In this document: positions 16,745-21,147 of the stretch, one piece after another
How positions within the stretch are numbered: the stretch's first letter is position 1
Layout: every line of letters begins with the position of its first letter
NCBI GenBank assembly: GCA_026770575.1
Contig: MU657308.1
Coordinates: 56,929 to 78,075, forward strand
Origin: Pelagophyceae sp. CCMP2097
Taxonomy: Eukaryota > Sar > Pelagophyceae
Length of the DNA stretch: 21,147 nucleotides
Reading direction: 5' to 3'
Program-made: the position numbers and the translations under genes
Notes under the pieces: model-generated
The model's database searches: none
What the model was told of the DNA's origin: nothing
Seen by the model: the letters and a program-made list of their open reading frames with translations, nothing else

Positions 16745-17667
16745 AAGAAGGGCAACTTACTTGGGAATGGCCACCCCAATGTGGTGCGCGGTAATTTTCG
16801 CCCCACTTAGTGCGCTTTGCGCTTTTGGCTCCAAGCAGGTCGATCCGGCCTATCCTGGGGGGCGATTGGCTGTGACATAGCGGCTCGATGCCACCCGAAC
16901 GCGCCTTGGCCTTCAATGAGGAAGGCCGGGGCGCCAATCTGACGCTAGGGCCATTCTCGTGACAGCTACTCCAGTTGAAAAATGATGCTTTGCGCTTGAT
17001 CTGGATGCTCCCCGAGGCCCGTTTCACGGCGTGGGTCCCGCGACGGCCGCGCTGGCGACATACCAAAGCAGCCGCAACTATTCGTCGGGAGACTCGCGCC
17101 GAACCACCGCCGCTCGTCTAGAGATTTTGGCCGACTTGCCTTTCTTAGCGGGTTGGTGGTTGGTTCAACCAGCCCTCGGGCGAGCCTGGAGTTTGGGCAG
17201 CTCGTAGAGACCATCGTCCCGGGTCCCGATCCGAAGTACCAGCCTTACCCCGTTTAATGTAGGGCAAAATCAAGTCCTTTTTTGTTTTTGGAACATTTCG
17301 GAGAAGGCCTCGAAGAGCAAACCAGACGGAGGTGGGCCACACGCCATGTACCAGTGGCGGACCTGAGGGCTGTGCGGCTTGCAGGCGCGGCACCAGGCGG
17401 GTGGGGCCGCGAAAGGAGAGCCTCTGGAGTGCGCGAGAACGCAGCGAACACGTGAGTCAAAAATACTACTTGATGCCGTGGGTCCGCGCCACCCAACGTG
17501 CGAAGTTAGTGCACCCAATTTTGCGTAGGGACCTGGCCAAGTGGTAGTACTACGTATTTCGCCGGTGAAATCATCGGCGCGCGTCGAAAATGTGGGTAGG
17601 CGAGCCCTCAGCGTGGCCTCTCCGCGTGAGTAACAAATCGTCGGACGGAGTCGATTTCAGAGCTTAA
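16745..17667. other. Stretch without a supported gene
   Basis: Several 60-115 codon frames overlap on both strands (for example 17066-16719 and 17518-17270 on the minus strand). None shows a domain, a clear splice pattern or a poly(A) signal. A short GGTTGGTTCAACC hairpin lies near 17160. Confidence 0.35.
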
Positions 17668-18062
17668 ATGCAGTTACCGTACAATAGTTTAACCCCCGAG
17701 CGACGCGCTGCCGTGATAGCAGACTCAATCACGTCGTATTCGCCGTTGGGCACACTCTATTGTGTGGTCGTCACAAAAACCCATTCTCGGTTCGTCTCTG
17801 CACGCGATTTTAGTGGACCCAATTTTAGGCCATGTCTCAGTTCGGGTACTCACGCGGGCGCCTGGAAAACTACGACGCCAAACTCGGTCGTTTTGCTCCA
17901 TTTTATGCTGCTACGAAGACGCAACGTGCCACTTTAAGGCTGGTAGTCGTCGGGATCGGGGTTTCGGCGCTCGAGGCTTGGTCCGTAGGGTCAGTGTACC
18001 ACTCTGAGGGGCGTCGCCACCGAGAGACGCGTCTCCAATGTCGGGTTCGATGGATAGAATAA
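17668..18062 (+). pseudogene. Broken plus-strand ORF, unrecognised
   Basis: The ATG at 17668 opens MQLPYNSLTPERRAAVIADS, then ITSYSPLGTLYCVVVTKTHS, which reads as protein. From about 17830 a different frame is the better one: SQFGYSRGRLENYDAKLGRF, then APFYAATKTQRATLRLVVVG, then VGSVYHSEG, ending TAG/TAA near 18062. The switch needs a one-base change or a small intron between about 17800 and 17835. I see no domain. The surroundings are gene-poor. It could be a relic of an element or a small host gene. Confidence 0.35.
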
Positions 18063-18781
18063 CAGCCAAAAAGTCAATAAGGACTTAAAGGATTTTATTA
18101 AATCTCTATTATATCTATCAAACTCAAGTGTATGTTTCCAAGCCACTGTGGCGCGATGGCGATTCGGAATGACGCGCGACTTCATACAGTTATCGTGCGC
18201 AAGACGCTAAGCAGAGAGCAAATTAAATCAAGCAAGCAGGCTCCGAGAGCTCGTTAGAAAATGCAACCGCAATTATCCTCGGTTTCTTAAAAATTTTATC
18301 AAACTATCTTGCGTATGGTCGACTCTAGATGGCGGCCATCCAAATCATGGATCAAGAACCCTAATGGTTATATGCGTTCATTAGACCTAGGTATATAGCC
18401 CAGTACCTTCTTTGGGGAGATCCGCGCGGCGTTGCGGTAGACCCGCTTCTCAAAATCACGATTCTCGAATTGAGACAAACTGTTTGATGGAGTCGACGCG
18501 TCTCGACGCGAGCTTTCGCGATCCGCCAACTTTAGCTTCGCGGTTGGGGTCCGCGCTGAGATCGCCCAAAGTACAACGCAATCTCGTTTTAAATTTTGGC
18601 AATTTGACATTGGAACAGGTCGTGCAGTATTAAGATTTGATATAAACCTCGCGAGGCGCGATTATCGAGCGCAGCGAGCCTTTTTTCGCTCAAACGAACG
18701 CGCAAAAGTGGGGCTGCCCAGCCAAGGCCTGACGGCCTTCCCCGAGCCGCCAGGCGAGGTCTGGCGGCTGCGCGCGCACGC
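18063..18781. other. AT-rich spacer with weak ORFs
   Basis: 18070-18330 is AT-rich. A plus-strand frame ending at about 18631 contains KVQRNLVLNFGNLTLEQVVQ, and a minus-strand frame overlaps it. Neither has further support. Confidence 0.3.
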
Positions 18782-19016
18782 ATGGTACCTCCCGAGCTTG
18801 GGCCCGGCTTCATATTGGGGCAGTTCGACCGCATCGAGGAGTTAGAGCGCTTCAGGCGAGACCAATTTCGGACACAGCGAAAACAGCCCGCGCGCCTCCA
18901 GGGGAAGGAGGCTCTGGTCCCAGGGTACAGGCGCCGTGGCGCGTCCGTCGCGACACTCCCGACCCCAGGGGACGTCGGTGCGCGGCGGGGCGGTGCCTCT
19001 CAGGTCGTAGTTTGAG
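18782..19016 (+). other. Weak plus-strand ORF
   Basis: The ATG at 18782 reads MVPPELGPGFILGQFDRIEE, then LERFRRDQFRTQ, before a low-quality Arg/Gly tail to the TGA near 19013. The first 35 residues look protein-like. The minus strand is also open here (19237-18842). No family is recognised. Confidence 0.25.
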
Positions 19017-19440
19017 AGGGAAAGCCAACCATTCCGTTGAAAGCCAAAAATTTTCCGTTGAGGCCTTTTACATAGCGGCGTTGGCGATTTCGGCTTGCTG
19101 CGCTCGAAAAGCGGGTCTAGAACCTGTGGCTTCCGGTCCGATTTGCGTTTTTTTTGTCGGACACATTTCGCTACTTCCTCGTCGGCGGGGTCTCGGAACG
19201 TTTTTTTGGAAGCTGCAGGTGCGGTCGCTGGGTCCATAGGATGGACGTCGTGCCGTAAAACTGGTACTCAAAGAGTAGAGCTTGGTAAATCGATCGTGTA
19301 GCTTTTGAGCCTCCGCCTGCTCTTTTCTCGTCAACCACGCGCCCAACCCAGAACCCTAAGGTTTGTATACAGTCCTCGGAGCCATGAGAGCACCCCGTAT
19401 CGATCTCTTTACAAATTACGGCATGGTGCCTTTGTGGCGG

Positions 19441-20289
19441 TCACTCCAGCGCCTCGCCGTCGTTTTCACCGAACGGATTCACGTCATCAGCGGCCAAGAA
19501 TCGCTCGGCGTGGTCCTCGTCCGCGTCGTCCTCCTCCCACGAGGGCCCGAGGCACTTCAAGAAGCTCTTTTTCGAGGCGGGATCAGTCACGACGTCGGGG
19601 AGCACCTACGGTGGACGGAAACCGTGACGGAATTTCGGTTTTTTTTGCCGCGAAAACGTCCCCGGCTCCCCCGCGCCTCTGACAAGGGCGTTCCAGGGGT
19701 CACCGAGTCTCTGGCGTTTCGGTTTTACGACCGTGGGCGGAGAACGCACCTTGAGCTTTTGCTTGAACGTGAGGCCGATATTCGTCTAAATCTCAAGCCA
19801 AGGGTCGTCCACCGACCACGACATGCCACGTGCAGTCAACTCCGCGCAAATCTTGTCCTTGGAGTTGAAGCTGCCCAGCGGGAAAAGGTCGGACAAGTTT
19901 GATGCGACCGCTGGCTGCTCGTCAAGACACCGGCAGCGTCTCGAGTTTTGCCCGTGCGGATGCGCGGCCCGTGGCTGCGCGCGCGTGCCGGGCCTGGAAC
20001 ATAGTGGCGACTTCTCCAGTGCGTACTACGTCCCGGTCCGGTTGGTCACGTAGTACTTTTGCCGCCGTTTTCGCGAGAGAACGTCCAAGCTCCGTCGCCA
20101 CCGCGTCGGCCCGCGCAAAAGCGCCCGTCAGGAACTCCGCGGTGGGCGCCTATGTGTGCTCAAAGCGGCGCACTTGCGCCGGCGCCGCCGAGCCGTCTTG
20201 CCGCTTTCGTTCCGACTCCTTGGCGGCCTTTACGTGCACGTTTCTGCCTGGGTTGCCGTATGGGGCCCAATATGGGGCCCCATGAGCCT
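19441..20289 (-). pseudogene. Spliced minus-strand gene, unrecognised, acidic C-terminus, with lesions
   Basis: The family is not recognised. The terminal exon 19605-19441 follows the acceptor CACCGTAG and reads VLPDVVTDPASKKSFLKCLG, then DDADEDHAERFLAADDVNPF, ending GEALE-TGA. The upstream exon 20149-19750 reads APTAEFLTGAFARADAVATE, then VVRTGEVATMFQARHARAAT. It has a one-base shift near 19925, then NLSDLFPLGSFNSKDKICAE, an in-frame TAG at 19788-19786, and TNIGLTFKQKLK before the donor CTCAAG|GTGCGT. The intron 19749-19606 keeps phase 0. Further upstream NPGRNVHVKAAKESERKRQD (to 20174) would join across a 24-base gap that looks like a tiny GT-AG intron. The 5' end is lost in the palindromic region at 20256-20336. 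The plus-strand ORF 19363-19902 is the shadow. Confidence 0.5.
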
Positions 20290-20336
20290 ATATTGGATAG
20301 GCTGGACTCTATACGGCCCCGTGGGGCCCCATACGG
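20256..20336. repeat. Nested palindrome cluster (GGGGCCCC family)
   Basis: CCGTATGGGGCCC (20256-20268) pairs with GGGCCCCATACGG (20324-20336). Inside are the perfect 12-base palindrome ATGGGGCCCCAT (20272-20283), a smaller AGCCTA...TAGGCT stem (20285-20302) and a second TGGGGCCCCA (20322-20331). The whole can fold as a branched cruciform. Confidence 0.75.
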
Positions 20337-20520
20337 AACTGCGCGGGCGACACCAAGGGCTCGGCGGGCCATCCGACGACGACGAAGACAATGAGCCGAC
20401 GAGCTCGAGGCCGTCAACGCCGAGCATCCCGGACGACGCACAAGTGGTGCTAACAAGGACCCCGACGTGGGCCCTGGCTCAAGGTTGGGCGGCCCGCGGG
20501 CGGCGACGGGCACGGGAAAA

Positions 20521-21147
20521 GGTTATATTACAAGGGGTAATGTCCTCAAAGCCGCCGGCTGCAAGGCCTATTGCCCGGCGAGTGGCCTCGGCCTGGCTGA
20601 TGATCCGCTCTTCGCAGAACGCGTCTCGCGCTCTGTCGAGGACGGCGTTACTGTCGCGCGCATCGACGGCATCAAGGTCGTCGAGGACGGCGTCAAGATC
20701 ACCGGCGTATTCGTCGGAACCACCGCGTACGTGCAAACGGCCCTCGTCGACTCTTTGGCGGAACAGCGTAGCTACATTGAAAACATTACATCAAAGCTCC
20801 AGTCCCACCACTCGCAGTCGCTCCACGCGGTCGTCCTTCACTGCCTCCAGCAGCGCGCGGACTTTGTGATGGCGAACCAGTTTCCGGAGGACTCGGCCCA
20901 CTTGCTCGCCGGCTTTGACGCCGCAATCGAACGCGCCGTCGTCGCCGCCCTGGGCGGGGCCGGCGCCGGCGTGGTCTCGGACGCCTTCGCCAAAGCTAGG
21001 CTCCAGCTTCCTGCGCGTCTCAACGGTGGCGGCATTCGCAAACGCGTGAAGATCGCTCCGGCCGCCTTTGTCTCAAACTACGTCGGTTTCGCGTCGCGAC
21101 TCACGGACCGAATCACGCGCGGCGGTGCAGTCATCCGCGGATTTGCG
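20521..21147 (+). CDS. Reverse transcriptase C-terminal region of a retroelement, partial
   Basis: This is an uninterrupted plus-strand frame of 209 codons running off the right edge. It reads VLKAAGCKAYCPASGLGLAD, then VARIDGIKVVEDGVKITGVF, VGTTAYVQTALVDSLAEQ, a helical stretch with LHCLQQRADFVMANQFPEDS, then LLAGFDAAIERAVVAALGG and ARLQLPARLNGGGIRKRVKI. The order (a Lys/Cys strand after the catalytic region, G-x-x-VG-x-x-x-YV, an FD pair, then LPxRxxGGGIR) matches the part downstream of the YADD box in non-LTR-type or related retroelement RTs that are common in protist and algal genomes. No YADD is present upstream. Homology starts around 20540, so the element is 5'-truncated there or continues in another exon. 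The frame is intact to the edge. Confidence 0.75.

Noticed and set aside
19363..19902. Plus-strand ORF of 179 codons, with a short IDxxxxxGxVPLW resemblance to 13150-13200
   Set aside because: The minus strand has better protein-like exons, a phase-consistent intron and an acidic end here; the shared phrase is too short to mean homology.

Overview
This window reads as nuclear DNA of a eukaryote, probably a GC-rich unicellular alga or other protist. The lineage is inferred and cannot be fixed from the sequence. The evidence is short GT-AG introns whose phases match across exon joins, AATAAA poly(A) signals just after two stop codons, a spliced Mutator-like (MULE/FAR1-type) transposase, the 3' part of a reverse transcriptase, several TA-flanked miniature elements, and no bacterial-style operons. 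Most of the window is transposon or transposon-like sequence. Nearly every gene model carries in-frame stops or single-base frameshifts, often in homopolymers. These could be decayed elements, uncorrected long-read errors, or both.

Layout. 0-0.34 kb: edge of a minus-strand gene with a Cys-rich finger-like stretch. 0.5-2.9 kb: a stem-loop, a small nested inverted-repeat element (1283-1459), and a tandem duplication of about 380 bp in which both copies encode the same 103-codon protein on the minus strand. 3.0-5.3 kb: a minus-strand spliced gene with an Ala/Lys/Glu-rich tail. 5.57-9.97 kb: a divergently transcribed plus-strand MULE transposase with zinc finger, D-D-E core, SWIM finger and Lys-rich tail. 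10.06-10.88 kb: a second plus-strand spliced ORF, unrecognised. 10.9-13.9 kb: two nearly identical 583-bp TIR elements flanking a short plus-strand ORF, an ACTCGG repeat block and a minus-strand ORF (12594-13084).

13.9-15.25 kb: hairpin-forming duplicated sequence and a 460-bp TIR element. 15.35-16.23 kb: a plus-strand spliced gene with an Ala/Pro repeat and a poly(A) signal. 16.3-16.75 kb: a segment bounded by a 19-bp perfect inverted repeat. 16.75-19.4 kb: mostly unexplained, with a broken ORF at 17.67-18.06 kb. 19.44-20.29 kb: a minus-strand spliced gene. 20.52 kb to the right edge: the C-terminal part of a retroelement reverse transcriptase.

The most striking pattern is a family of short introns, in at least two genes and in both orientations, built from loose tandem copies of the motif ACTCGGTTTT / AAAACCGAGT. 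The same motif forms a 105-bp block outside any clear gene at 11.84 kb. It looks like a source of new introns (introner-like). A second pattern is a set of termini reading TA-CAAGGGG. They bound both 583-bp elements, and matching 12-bp ends at 2878 and 14757 could enclose an approximately 11.9-kb composite element holding both the transposase and its divergent partner gene.
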